DNA of 64,000 nucleotides, taken from positions 1 to 64,000 of the forward strand of contig JAMNXR010000014.1 of NCBI GenBank assembly GCA_023653055.1. Direction: 5' to 3'. The DNA comes from Burkholderiaceae bacterium. Lineage in GTDB: Bacteria; Pseudomonadota; Gammaproteobacteria; Burkholderiales; Burkholderiaceae_B. Within the stretch, counting starts at the first letter, position 1; every line of letters begins with the position of its first letter. Below are positions 1-8,566 of this stretch, one piece after another. The notes below the pieces were generated by a model, which was not told the origin of the DNA, did not search any database, and worked only from the letters and a program-made list of their open reading frames with translations. The translations under genes were made by a program, and so were the position numbers.

Positions 1-90
1 TGTCCCGAAGGGCATATGGGTTTAGGAACTTTGAGAATTACCGGCTAAGGGTCTTGGCCCATTGCGGTTGGAACGGCGTATTTTGCCGTG

Positions 91-164
91 TTTGATGAGT
101 ACTGCTAATTTGATGAATACTGCCATCCCCCGTTAATGGGGTAGAGCCCGTTAATGGGGTAGAG
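91..164. repeat. two adjacent 18-bp tandem duplications
   Basis: Seen directly: an imperfect 18-bp tandem pair at 91-108 and 109-126 (TTTGATGAGTACTGCTAA, second copy with a few changes), followed two bases later by a perfect 18-bp pair at 129-146 and 147-164 (CCCGTTAATGGGGTAGAG), then a shorter echo (GGTAGAGCCCG) at 168-178. No supported gene covers bases 1-203, so this stretch is otherwise empty to me. The CCCC/GGGG arms in the second unit could form short hairpins. The function is unknown; slippage-generated repeats are the simplest explanation. Confidence 0.8.
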
Positions 165-203
165 CCGGTAGAGCCCGCAAACCCGCATGGATAGTTGATT
201 TAC

Positions 204-280
204 TGGTGGCGCATCCCTGATTCGAACAGGGGACCTGCGGATTATGATTCCGTCGCTCTAACCGGCTGAGCTAATGCGCC
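204..280 (-). tRNA. tRNA with CAT anticodon (elongator Met, or Ile2)
   Basis: The minus strand folds as a 77-nt cloverleaf with acceptor arms GGCGCAT/ATGCGCC, a D arm starting GCTCAG, the T loop TTCGAAT and an encoded 3' CCA. The anticodon loop ATCATAA gives CAT. It lacks the start of an initiator tRNA and is preceded by GG, so it is an elongator-type tRNA. Elongator Met is the likelier reading, but tRNA-Ile2 with a lysidine-modified CAT cannot be excluded by eye. The outermost anticodon-stem pair is an A-C mismatch. Confidence 0.9.
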
Positions 281-463
281 TCCAACAGCTTGAAACCATA
301 TTGCTTTCAAGCTGAGAGGCGAAAGTCTAGCATTTTTTTAAAGACTCTGCACTGGATCAACCCTCTATTCTCGCTGCTTGAGCCTCAACACAAAACCCTT
401 CACTGCATGCCAAAATAACGTCAAAACCAATCCAAGATGCCAAAAACCATCATAGAGACGCAC

Positions 464-1330
464 ATGACTGACATTATTAAGACTTACCTTGACACCTCTA
501 GCCCAGTCACCCTGACGCTGCCGAGGGGCGCAACAGACTCTCACGTGCACGTATTTGGTCCCAGCGATAAGTTTCCCTATGCGGCAACGCGCGGCTTTAC
601 GCCCGCAGATGCACCAAAGGAAAGCTTATTTGCCTTACACAAAAAGCTCGGCATCGACCGCTGCGTCATCGTCAACACGCTCCTGCATGGCTTTGACAAC
701 AGCGTGGTCGAGGACGCCATGCGGGCTGCGGAAGGTCGGTATTTAGGCGTAGCCCTCACCCCCGTTGATCTGCCCGATGCGGAGCTCAAGCGTCTGGCCT
801 CTGTGGGATTTCGTGGACTGAGGTTTCACTTTATGCCGGGCTATAAAATCGACTACACGCCCGAACAAGTGATCGCCCTGACCCGTCGTTTGGAACCTTT
901 GGGCATGCACCTCCAGTTGCAAATGCACGCAATGCACGCCAAAGAGCTCACGCCACTACTCAAGCAATCCGCCGTTCCTGTTGTCATGGATCATATGGGC
1001 CGCGTCGATGCCACGCTTGGCTTGGAGCACGCGCACTTTCAAGACTTTTGCCGACTTTTAGAAATGCCTGGGTTTATGGTCAAGGTCAGCGGCATTGACC
1101 GCATCGATGCACAATCACCTTACAAACAAGGGATTCCCTTTGCCCGACACCTTGTAACAACCTATCCAGATCGTTGCGTATGGGGCTCGGACTGGCCCCA
1201 CCCCAATCACACACACATTCCAGACGATGGCGTGTTGGTCAATGCACTGGCTCAGATCGCGCCTGAGCCAGCATTACTACAACAACTAATGGTTGATAAC
1301 CCGCAGAAGCTCTACCGCTTTTCAGCCTAG
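464..1330 (+). CDS. amidohydrolase, LigI-like (2-pyrone-4,6-dicarboxylate hydrolase family)
   Basis: This is a metal-dependent hydrolase of the amidohydrolase_2 TIM-barrel family. Family features seen are an N-terminal DSHVH motif, HAMH and MDHMGR strands in the middle, and a late SDWPHPNH motif carrying the catalytic Asp. The closest family I recognise is the LigI group, which opens lactone rings of aromatic-degradation intermediates; the real substrate is unknown. I chose the ATG at 464; an in-frame ATG at 437 would add nine residues, and neither has a strong ribosome site. It stands alone on the plus strand and its stop codon overlaps that of the converging M20 gene in a CCTAGG palindrome. 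Confidence 0.82.
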   Translation: MTDIIKTYLDTSSPVTLTLPRGATDSHVHVFGPSDKFPYAATRGFTPADAPKESLFALHKKLGIDRCVIVNTLLHGFDNSVVEDAMRAAEGRYLGVALTPVDLPDAELKRLASVGFRGLRFHFMPGYKIDYTPEQVIALTRRLEPLGMHLQLQMHAMHAKELTPLLKQSAVPVVMDHMGRVDATLGLEHAHFQDFCRLLEMPGFMVKVSGIDRIDAQSPYKQGIPFARHLVTTYPDRCVWGSDWPHPNHTHIPDDGVLVNALAQIAPEPALLQQLMVDNPQKLYRFSA

Positions 1331-2574
1331 GCTGTCATCATATCGAGGCAGGTTCGGGCGATAACTTTTGTCGCCCGACGCAAGTCCTCGAGTTCGAGAC
1401 GCTCATCAGGCTGTTTGGCACGACTTTCCTCGACCGTGCGCGGACCCGCACCATACAACACGACGGGGATACCCGCCTCGCAATACAAGCGTGCATCAGC
1501 GTAAAGCGGTGTACCGCATGCAGGAACCTTCTCGCCAAACTGTTTTTCCGCATGGGTTTGCAATGCCTCGACCAGCTCGGTGCTACCTGGCAGAGGCTTG
1601 AGCGCACGGGCCAACAAAATACGCTTGGTTTCAGCTTTAATGCCAGGAATTTGCCTCCAGACAGCTTCGATCGTCGCGCGAATGCTTTCCTCAACCTGGG
1701 CTGGATCCTCTTCGGGAATCATCCGACGATCAAGCTTGAGGACGACTTTTCCAGGGATCACGTTGGTGTTAGTACCACCTTGAATCAAACCGATATTCAG
1801 GTACGGATGATTGATGCCCGGAACCTCACTATTGATCGACTTGTAGGTCTCGTTCAATCCATACAGCGCGTTCATGATCTTAACTGCGGCCTGCAAGGCA
1901 TCGACGCCTGAGGTAGGGACGGCCGCATGCCCCATTTTCCCGTTGACCGTAACCTCAAACTGCAAACAGCCATTGTGGGCAGTGATGATTTGATAACTAA
2001 AACCTGCAGCAATCGCCAAGTCTGGCTTGGTGAGTTTGTTCTTCAGCAACCAGCCGGGGCCAAGCTCTCCTCCGAACTCTTCGTCGTAGGTGAACTGCAA
2101 CTCGATACGACCTTTCAGCGGCACGCCGAGCGACTCAAGCGCACGCACAGCAAAAATGTAGGTAGAAAAATCACACTTACTGACGGCGGCGGCACGACCA
2201 TAGATCCGCCCCTCATGAATCTCGCCGGCGTAGGGTGGGTGTGTCCAACCATCGCCTGGAGGCACGACATCGCCGTGCGCATTGAGTGCCAATATTTTGC
2301 CACCGTCTGAATACTGCCTTTTGACGATCAAGTTCGTAATCGACTCTAATCCAGCCTCGCGAACCACGGCTTCTGGCACAGCATGCTTTTCAGCCTGCAT
2401 CCCGAAGGACTCAATCAGCTTGGCCACATGCAGTGCATGCGGCGTGTTGTTGCCTGGTGGTGTATCAGTCGGCACTTGGATCACTGACTGCAAAAACTTT
2501 ACTTGTTCGTCAAAGTGCGCATCGATCCACTGGTCGAGCTTTACATAGAGTTCGGCGTGATGATTGTTTTTCAT
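1327..2574 (-). CDS. M20-family metallohydrolase (ArgE/DapE-like)
   Basis: This 415-residue protein belongs to the M20 peptidase/deacylase family, which removes acyl or peptide groups using two metal ions. Seen: an HGD motif (H100, D102), the catalytic pair DEE at 164-166, and the usual lid-domain insertion. Where most relatives have GRGA-x-D-x-KG, this protein reads GRAAAVSKCDF, so the bridging Asp would be D135 in a shifted SKCD context; I recall SKSDF-type variants in Burkholderiales, so it may still be active. It is the last gene of the cyanate operon, 15 bases after the carbamoylase-like gene. Substrate unknown; an N-acyl or N-carbamoyl amino acid is a reasonable inference. Confidence 0.85.
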   Translation of the reverse strand: MKNNHHAELYVKLDQWIDAHFDEQVKFLQSVIQVPTDTPPGNNTPHALHVAKLIESFGMQAEKHAVPEAVVREAGLESITNLIVKRQYSDGGKILALNAHGDVVPPGDGWTHPPYAGEIHEGRIYGRAAAVSKCDFSTYIFAVRALESLGVPLKGRIELQFTYDEEFGGELGPGWLLKNKLTKPDLAIAAGFSYQIITAHNGCLQFEVTVNGKMGHAAVPTSGVDALQAAVKIMNALYGLNETYKSINSEVPGINHPYLNIGLIQGGTNTNVIPGKVVLKLDRRMIPEEDPAQVEESIRATIEAVWRQIPGIKAETKRILLARALKPLPGSTELVEALQTHAEKQFGEKVPACGTPLYADARLYCEAGIPVVLYGAGPRTVEESRAKQPDERLELEDLRRATKVIARTCLDMMTA

Positions 2575-2589
2575 GTTGTCGGGTTGTGA

Positions 2590-3843
2590 TTAGTAAATTT
2601 GATCTAATAGAGCTTCAAAAGCCTGAGTCGCGAGGGTTGCGTCTTCGGCTGTGATGATCTCAAGAGGATTGTGGCTGATACCGCGATTACCACCGCGGAC
2701 GAACAACATCGCCTGAGGCATGATGGTGTGCATCTTCATGGCATCGTGACCAGCACCACTGTTCAGTTTAAACACAGGCTGGCCGATTTTGGCGACCGCC
2801 TTCTCCCATCGGGCCTGCCAGGCAGGATCCGAAGGCGCGGCACTCGCGCGCATAACCTCGGTGCATTCGAACTGGACCTGTCTGCGCGCAGCAATTGCGT
2901 GCGCCTCTTTCACAATATCGGCCACTAGTGCATCACGCTGAGGATCTGTGGGCGCGCGCATATCCAAGGTAAAGACACACTCACCCGGGATCACATTAAT
3001 TGAACCGCCAGGCACCTGAATCTGCCCGACTGTCGCCACTGAACCCTCGTCCGCACGCGCGCGCTGCTCAGCCATCAGACTGATTTCAGCCGCTGCCAAC
3101 ATCGCATCCTGTCGCATCGACATCGGTGTGGTCCCAGCATGTCCCGCCAGACCAATTGTTTTACAGGTGGCACGGACACCTGCATTAATCGAGGTCACCA
3201 CACCGAGTGGAAGCGCTTTCTCACAAAGAACCGGACCTTGCTCAATATGCACCTCGACAAAGCCGAGATATTTTTTAGGATCACGTTTAATGGCATGAAT
3301 AGAAGCAAGCGTCCCAGGCAAACCAGCGGTTTGCATCGCCTGCGCCATCGTAATGCCATCCGCATCTTGCTGAGTCAGCCAAGCTGGGTCAAAACTACCC
3401 GTTAATGCACCTGCAGCTAAAAAGGTGGCGCGAAAACGCTGACCTTCCTCTTCGGAAAAACCAACGACTTCAATGCCATAAGGCAAACGACGCTTTTGAC
3501 TAGATAAAGACTTCACCACGGCAATCGGGATCAAAATACCGAGCCGACCGTCATATTTACCGCCATTACGCACAGTGTCGTAATGCGAACCGGTCATCAG
3601 AGATGGACAATCCGCTGTTGCGCCATGATAGACACCCACAACGTTACCGACTGCATCGACCGAAATCTGATCAAAGCCAGCCTCTTGCATCAATGTTTTG
3701 AGTTCAGTTGCCACCGCGAGATGCGCGGGGGTCAGGTACGTCACCGTTAACTGGCCCTTTTCATCCCAACCCGGCTCGCTATGCAGGGCCAGACGCTCTG
3801 ACCAATGCATGATTTCTTGACCAACATCTTGTAAAACCGCCAT
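2590..3843 (-). CDS. Zn-dependent hydrolase, allantoate amidohydrolase / N-carbamoyl-amino-acid hydrolase family
   Basis: A member of the M20-related hydantoinase/carbamoylase family, which cleaves ureido or carbamoyl groups and releases ammonia and CO2 or a free amino acid. Seen: GSHYDT (H87), GGKYDG (D98), FSEEEGQRF (E131-E132) and a late AGHDAM motif, all expected metal or substrate ligands. About 417 residues, normal for the family. The start at 3843 is preceded by AGGAAA seven bases upstream; an upstream in-frame start at 3870 has none. It lies between cyanase and an M20 hydrolase in one operon with a nitrate/cyanate-type importer, so a nitrogen-scavenging role is likely. Allantoate, ureidoglycolate and N-carbamoyl amino acids cannot be told apart here. 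Confidence 0.88.
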   Translation of the reverse strand: MAVLQDVGQEIMHWSERLALHSEPGWDEKGQLTVTYLTPAHLAVATELKTLMQEAGFDQISVDAVGNVVGVYHGATADCPSLMTGSHYDTVRNGGKYDGRLGILIPIAVVKSLSSQKRRLPYGIEVVGFSEEEGQRFRATFLAAGALTGSFDPAWLTQQDADGITMAQAMQTAGLPGTLASIHAIKRDPKKYLGFVEVHIEQGPVLCEKALPLGVVTSINAGVRATCKTIGLAGHAGTTPMSMRQDAMLAAAEISLMAEQRARADEGSVATVGQIQVPGGSINVIPGECVFTLDMRAPTDPQRDALVADIVKEAHAIAARRQVQFECTEVMRASAAPSDPAWQARWEKAVAKIGQPVFKLNSGAGHDAMKMHTIMPQAMLFVRGGNRGISHNPLEIITAEDATLATQAFEALLDQIY

Positions 3844-3927
3844 GTCGATTTCCTGTGAGAAACGTCGCACCTGTCCTTAACAGGCGTCTCTCACAGTTTA
3901 ATCTGGACTTGAGGTTTTTTTGGGAGT

Positions 3928-4401
3928 CTAGTAAGTCTTGTAAGGTAAAAATTTACCAGATAAAACCACATTGACACGGTCGCCTTTAGGATCAGGCTCA
4001 CGCGTGATATCCATTGAAAAGTCGATCGCGCTCATAATGCCGTCGCCAAACTCTTCGTGAATCAATTCCTTAATGGTTGTGCCATAGACATTGACCATCT
4101 CGTACCAACGATAGATTAAAGGATCAGTAGGTACAGCACTACGCAAAGAACCCTTGTAAGGCACAACTTGCAACAGGGCAATGGCCTCAGTGGGTAAATC
4201 AAAGGTTTTGCCGATCACCAAAGCCTGTGCTTTCGTCAATGTCATTTGCCCCATACATGCGGCGGTGGTCCATTCTTTGGAGAGCTTCAGTTTTTTTGCG
4301 ACATCGGACCATTTCAGGCCTTTTTGCACCTTGGCCGAATAAATTAAGTCGGTAACGTCTTCTCGGGTCATTGGTTTTGCAATTGCTTTAGAAGTTGCCA
4401 T
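3928..4401 (-). CDS. cynS: cyanate hydratase (cyanase)
   Basis: Cyanase converts cyanate and bicarbonate to ammonia and two CO2. The 157-residue length matches the family. The catalytic residues are all visible: R98 and E101 in YRWYE, and S124 in GIMSAIDF, equivalent to Arg96, Glu99 and Ser122 of the E. coli enzyme. The N-terminal half is the expected DNA-binding-like helical domain (WSDVAKKL, LTKAQA). It sits 33 bases downstream of the ABC ATPase, in the same operon as the whole importer, so uptake and hydrolysis are encoded together. No cynR-type LysR regulator is visible nearby, unlike the E. coli cyn operon. Confidence 0.97.
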   Translation of the reverse strand: MATSKAIAKPMTREDVTDLIYSAKVQKGLKWSDVAKKLKLSKEWTTAACMGQMTLTKAQALVIGKTFDLPTEAIALLQVVPYKGSLRSAVPTDPLIYRWYEMVNVYGTTIKELIHEEFGDGIMSAIDFSMDITREPDPKGDRVNVVLSGKFLPYKTY

Positions 4402-4434
4402 GTCCTACTCCGTATGAATAAAAGAAATTAAAAA

Positions 4435-5232
4435 TTAAGCCGCCGCATAGGTCTTAGACCGATGCACAAGAAAATCAATCAAATGATTACGCACCTCGTA
4501 AAACTTTGGGTCATGATGCATCGTGGCGCGCGTCCGATCCTTAGGCAAAGGATTCGTCACAATTTCAGCCAAGACCGCGCGGGGTCCATTACTCATGAGA
4601 AAAATCTTGTCCGATAATAAAATCGCTTCATCCACATCATGCGTAATCATGAATACCGTTTGTTGTGTCCCACGCACAATCGTGACAAGTTCGTCTTGAA
4701 TATTGCCGCGGGTCAATGCATCTAACGCACCAAAGGGCTCATCGAGCAGCAACATCTTGGGCTGAATCGCAAATGCACGTGCAATACCGACGCGTTGCTT
4801 CATCCCACCCGAAAGCTGAGAGGGTTTTTTATCTTCGGAACCCGTCAAATGCACCATGTCGATAAATTGTTGGACGTGTGCATCCACCTTGCTGCGTGAC
4901 CAGTCCGGCCATTTCGAACGCACTGCAAAAGCAATGTTGCCGCTCACCGTCATCCAGGGCATCAACGCATGTGACTGAAACACCACGCCACGATCCAAGC
5001 TCGGGCCATTGATTTCACGACCATCAATAAAAGAGTGACCGTCTGTCGGAGCCTCCAGTCCAGCCAGCACATTCAAAATTGTCGTTTTGCCACAGCCTGA
5101 GTGACCAATGATGCAAACGAATTCACCCCGATCAATCGTAAAATTTACATCATCAAATACGACCAACTCATTTGCACCACCTACGCCCGGAAAGGCCTTG
5201 CGCAGTCCTTGTACTTGAAGAAAATTTTGCAT
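4435..5232 (-). CDS. ABC transporter ATPase, nitrate/cyanate/taurine class
   Basis: This ATPase should power uptake through the adjacent permease. Walker A reads GHSGCGKTT, the signature is LSGGMKQR and Walker B is [12 protein letters not shown], followed by a switch His in [10 protein letters not shown]. The length of 265 residues and the sequence match the NrtD/SsuB/TauB class. The ATG at 5232 is used because AAGGAG lies eight bases upstream; a GTG 18 bases earlier overlaps that site. It is third in the operon after the binding protein and permease and directly before cynS, so cyanate is the best-supported substrate, though nitrate-type ligands are possible from sequence alone. Confidence 0.93.
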   Translation of the reverse strand: MQNFLQVQGLRKAFPGVGGANELVVFDDVNFTIDRGEFVCIIGHSGCGKTTILNVLAGLEAPTDGHSFIDGREINGPSLDRGVVFQSHALMPWMTVSGNIAFAVRSKWPDWSRSKVDAHVQQFIDMVHLTGSEDKKPSQLSGGMKQRVGIARAFAIQPKMLLLDEPFGALDALTRGNIQDELVTIVRGTQQTVFMITHDVDEAILLSDKIFLMSNGPRAVLAEIVTNPLPKDRTRATMHHDPKFYEVRNHLIDFLVHRSKTYAAA

Positions 5233-5252
5233 TGCGCGCACTCCTTTCACAC

Positions 5253-6095
5253 TTAATCTTTATAAGTCACTGATTTTTGTAGACGTGCAAAACAGAGGTC
5301 TAGCAACATACCAATCACGCCAATCATCAAGACCGCTACCAAGATATTTGCAATTGACAGGTTGTTCCACTCGTTCCAAACGAAATACCCAATTCCCGTT
5401 CCGCCAACCAGCATCTCAGCCGCCACAATCACGAGCCACGCAATTCCAATTGAAATACGCATGCCCGTCATGATGGTGGGAGCCGCAGCGGGCAAGATGA
5501 TAAAAAATGCTTTACGTAGAGGGCTGACCTCAAGCGTACGTGAGACGTCGATCCATTCCTTGCGGACAGAGGCCACACCAAAGGCTGTGTTAATCAGCAT
5601 CGGCCAAATCGAACAGATAAAAATAACGAACACGGCCGACACATTCGAGTCCTTGAGCGTAAAGAGCGCAAGAGGCATCCATGCCAAAGGCGAAATGGGC
5701 TTAAGAATCTGGATGAAAGGATCCAATGCTTGAAAAAATAAACGAGACATTCCAATCAAAAAACCCAACGGCACAGCAACAAGTGCCGCGAGTCCAAAAC
5801 CAAGCGCTACCCGAGACACTGACCACGCAAGCTGAATGCCGATGCCCTTATCGTTGGCACCCCGATCGTAAAAAGGATCGGATAGGTGTTCAACTAACTT
5901 GGCGCCGACATCCAGCGGACCCGGGAAGGTGGACTTTTGGCCTGTCGCAGCGGCTGCCCCGACGAGCTTGGCATACTCGTCATCTACGACCTGAGAACCT
6001 TGCGTTGGCATGGTGGCGATTTGCCAAAACATCAAAAAAATCGCCAGGACTAAAACCGACAAAACCAATGCTCTCATCCTTTCGTGACGCATCAT
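5253..6095 (-). CDS. ABC transporter permease, nitrate/cyanate/taurine class
   Basis: Inner-membrane permease of the BPD_transp_1 family, 280 residues. One N-terminal membrane segment (about 9-27) precedes a loop and then five or so further segments; the EAA-type cytoplasmic loop that contacts the ATPase is seen around [18 protein letters not shown]. An AGAGAG site precedes the start. It lies three bases downstream of the binding-protein gene and 20 bases upstream of the ATPase, so the three form one importer. The similarity is to NrtB/CmpB/SsuC-type proteins; the substrate is inferred from linkage to cynS. Confidence 0.92.
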   Translation of the reverse strand: MMRHERMRALVLSVLVLAIFLMFWQIATMPTQGSQVVDDEYAKLVGAAAATGQKSTFPGPLDVGAKLVEHLSDPFYDRGANDKGIGIQLAWSVSRVALGFGLAALVAVPLGFLIGMSRLFFQALDPFIQILKPISPLAWMPLALFTLKDSNVSAVFVIFICSIWPMLINTAFGVASVRKEWIDVSRTLEVSPLRKAFFIILPAAAPTIMTGMRISIGIAWLVIVAAEMLVGGTGIGYFVWNEWNNLSIANILVAVLMIGVIGMLLDLCFARLQKSVTYKD

Positions 6096-6097
6096 TT

Positions 6098-7471
6098 CTA
6101 TACTCTCTTGATTGCAAAACTGTTGATGTATTCTTTCGGCTTACTGGCATCAAACACCTTGCCCATCACAATGATTTTCTTGCTACCAGGCGCTTGCACA
6201 ACCAGACCAGCCTGCTCCATCGCACGACGTGCATCGGTTGCTAAGAAAACATCTTGTGCGATTTTTTGATAATCAACCTCGCCTTTGACCTGTCCCCAGC
6301 GCTGCATTTGCGTCATGATCCAGACCGCAAAAGACTCCCAGGGCATTGGATCAAAACCAATTCGATCTGGTACTTTTTTCACATTCCCTAAACCGTCCGC
6401 ATAGGTACCCGTCAAGACTTGTTCGACTACGGTCAACGGCTGATTGAGGTAGTTTGGCGTGTGAATCGCTGCGGCAATTTCCTTACGATTTTCAGCTTTT
6501 TGTGCGTAGGCGGTCGCCTCAACAATTGCACGTAACAAAGCGCTATAGGTATTTGGATTTGCCGTCATAAATTCTTTGCTTGCTGCAAACGCACAACAGG
6601 GATGGCCATCCCAAAGCTCTTTAGACAAAATGTGAATAAACCCAACACCATCAAATACGGCGCGCTGATTCACAGGATCAGGAGCTAAAAACCCATCAAT
6701 GTTGTCTGCGCGCAAGTTTGCGACCATCTCTGGAGGCGGCACCACACGGATCTGTACATCACGATCAGGATCAATCCCATTTTCTGCAAGGTAGTAACGC
6801 AACAAATAGTTATGCATTGAATAATCGAACGGCACGGCAAACTTAAAGCCCTTCCAGTCCTTGGGATTGCGTTTGTCCTTGTGCCGCATCGCGAGCGTAA
6901 TCGCCTGTCCGTTGATGTTTTCAATCGCAGGGACGGTATATGGTGTAGGCGTTGCACCTGCACCCATTGAAATGGCAAGAGGCATGGGAGAAAGCATATG
7001 CGCCGCATCGTATTCTTTGTTGAGCGCCTTATCACGTACAACTGCCCAACCCGCTGTTTTAACCACCTCGACGTTTAGCCCCTGCTTTTTATAAAAGCCC
7101 ATTGGATCAGCCATGATGATGGGCGTCGCACACGTAATTGGAATAAAACCAACTTTTAAATTTATCTTTTCTAACTTCCCACCTTGCGCGAAGGCCTCTT
7201 TAGCAAAAGCCATCGGGAAAATCGAAGAAATTGCTGCGAGTGCAGTCGGCGCACCTACAGCCTGTAAAAATCTTCGGCGCATATCGTCTTGTGGAAAAAC
7301 AGCGCGCATCACCGCTTGCTCGACAACACGGTTCCCCAATGCCTCAGCAGATTGATCACTCATGTCAGACAATGCAGACTGACTGGCCTGATGCTCTGCG
7401 GCAGAAGCTTGCTGGCCACACGAACAACGTAAACGCAGCTTTGAATCAAATGGATTTGAAAAGATCGACAT
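6098..7471 (-). CDS. ABC transporter substrate-binding protein, NrtA/CmpA-like, Tat-type leader
   Basis: Periplasmic binding protein of the nitrate/bicarbonate/cyanate class (about 457 residues). A long N-terminal region contains a CSCG motif at 16-19, then a twin-arginine leader RRRFLQ at 65-70 with a hydrophobic stretch ending AFA near 90, so export by Tat in folded form is predicted. The body carries family features such as KVGFIPIT and the region around MLSPMPLAISMG. I chose the ATG at 7471; an ORF extension to 7564 runs through the predicted sigma-54 promoter and so would be untranslated. First gene of the cyanate operon. The CSCG/His-containing preleader segment resembles that of other betaproteobacterial relatives and could bind metal, but its role is unknown. 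Confidence 0.9.
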   Translation of the reverse strand: MSIFSNPFDSKLRLRCSCGQQASAAEHQASQSALSDMSDQSAEALGNRVVEQAVMRAVFPQDDMRRRFLQAVGAPTALAAISSIFPMAFAKEAFAQGGKLEKINLKVGFIPITCATPIIMADPMGFYKKQGLNVEVVKTAGWAVVRDKALNKEYDAAHMLSPMPLAISMGAGATPTPYTVPAIENINGQAITLAMRHKDKRNPKDWKGFKFAVPFDYSMHNYLLRYYLAENGIDPDRDVQIRVVPPPEMVANLRADNIDGFLAPDPVNQRAVFDGVGFIHILSKELWDGHPCCAFAASKEFMTANPNTYSALLRAIVEATAYAQKAENRKEIAAAIHTPNYLNQPLTVVEQVLTGTYADGLGNVKKVPDRIGFDPMPWESFAVWIMTQMQRWGQVKGEVDYQKIAQDVFLATDARRAMEQAGLVVQAPGSKKIIVMGKVFDASKPKEYINSFAIKRV

Positions 7472-7511
7472 TGTGAGCACCCCTGTGTAGAAACTCGATA
7501 CCAGGGGATTA

Positions 7512-7527
7512 AGCAAGATGCGTGCCA
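7512..7527 (-). promoter_or_regulatory. sigma-54 promoter of the cyanate/amidohydrolase operon
   Basis: On the minus strand the sequence reads TGGCACG-CATC-TTGCT, an exact match to the -24/-12 consensus (TGGCACG-N4-TTGCW) with the GG and GC 12 bases apart. Transcription would begin near base 7501, giving a leader of about 30 bases before the binding-protein ATG at 7471. The same motif precedes glnK in this window. Inferred, not measured. Confidence 0.8.
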
Positions 7528-7575
7528 AGCTAAAGACTCTGCAGTGCAAGCGTGAATCAAACATTCAATCGCCTC

Positions 7576-7590
7576 GCACCCATAACGTGC
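7576..7590. promoter_or_regulatory. candidate NtrC-type enhancer site
   Basis: GCAC-N7-GTGC dyad (GCACCCATAACGTGC), the outer arms of the NtrC consensus TGCACYA-N3-TRGTGCA. It lies about 80 bases upstream of the predicted start of the cyanate operon, a usual enhancer distance. The inner positions match poorly, so confidence is moderate. Confidence 0.5.
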
Positions 7591-7739
7591 ACCCGCCCGA
7601 AGAAAGATTATTAATGGCACCGCTTTAGCGCCAAAACGCCAACATAGTGCGCGCATGCATCAATATGTATTGTTTGACTCAATGACTATCCACACCAATA
7701 AGCGTCGCGCAAAAGCAATATTTAAAAAAGGGTGATAAA

Positions 7740-8489
7740 TTGAAAATTGAACAATACACACTGCTAAGCATGACCTCTCCCCAAAAAAGACCCATACACA
7801 AAACCATCCCCGCGCTTCGCATATGGGATCTCCCTACCCGTCTGTTCCACTGGTTGCTGGCCATCAGTATCACCGGCGCACTCATCACGATTAATCTTGG
7901 AGGGGGCTGGATGGACTGGCATGTCAGATTTGGAATCGCCAGTTTTGTATTGCTTTTCTTTCGTTTAGTGTGGGGACTCATCGGCCCGCGCTATGCACGT
8001 TTCAGCCAGTTTGTGACCTCCCCTTCGAAAACAATTGCTTACATCCGCGTTCCGCAGGGCTCCCGACATGCAGGCCACAATCCTCTCGGTGCATGGTCTG
8101 TGCTGGCAATGTTGCTATTATTTTTATTTCAAAGCGCAACAGGTCTTTTTGCTAATGACGATGTCATGACACAGGGGCCTTTGGTACAGTTTGTCAGTAA
8201 CGACACCGTCGCTTTATTAACCCGCATGCATCGTTTTACTGAGTATTTGCTGTATGCCATGATTGGTTTACATCTCACGGCCATTGCGTTTTATAGCGTT
8301 CGAGGACAAGCACTTGTAAAGCCCATGGTGACAGGTGATGTCCCTAAACACACCCTGCCCTCCGGCACACAAAGTGCTCGCGACGACTGGCGTATCAGAC
8401 TTGGCGCGCTTGTCTTGGCTACAGCGCTTGGAGCCTTGGCCTGGTGGCTGTGGGACCTTGCTTTTAATGCGCCAATGAGCTTTAGCTAA
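7740..8489 (+). CDS. cytochrome b561-type membrane protein
   Basis: Four-helix di-heme b-type cytochrome of the prokaryotic b561 / NiFe-hydrogenase cytochrome b family, which passes electrons between quinone and periplasmic c-type cytochromes. Candidate heme-ligand histidines are seen in LFHWLL, DWHVRF, MHRF and GLHLTA within membrane segments, and a last hydrophobic segment lies near the C-terminus. The start is uncertain: TTG at 7740 has AAGGG seven or eight bases upstream, whereas ATG at 7770 has no ribosome site. A cytochrome c' gene lies 0.8 kb away, and such pairs are common partners, but here pcaD separates them. Confidence 0.88.
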   Translation: MKIEQYTLLSMTSPQKRPIHKTIPALRIWDLPTRLFHWLLAISITGALITINLGGGWMDWHVRFGIASFVLLFFRLVWGLIGPRYARFSQFVTSPSKTIAYIRVPQGSRHAGHNPLGAWSVLAMLLLFLFQSATGLFANDDVMTQGPLVQFVSNDTVALLTRMHRFTEYLLYAMIGLHLTAIAFYSVRGQALVKPMVTGDVPKHTLPSGTQSARDDWRIRLGALVLATALGALAWWLWDLAFNAPMSFS

Positions 8490-8566
8490 AAGACCTCACT
8501 CAATTGATCACTTTTAGTGAATAATGTTTCAGCATTAAATATAAAAATGACTCGGGGAACAACAAC

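Noticed and set aside
129-164. Tandem repeats as a CRISPR-like array
   Set aside because: The units are contiguous with no spacers and only two copies each.
7472-7564. N-terminal extension of the cyanate-type binding protein
   Set aside because: It would place the start upstream of the predicted sigma-54 transcription start, so it would not be in the mRNA.
7615-7630. Second sigma-54-like motif on the plus strand (TGGCACC-GCTT-TAGC) before the b561 gene
   Set aside because: The -12 element has TAGC in place of TTGC, and no NtrC-type site is set for it; too weak to call.
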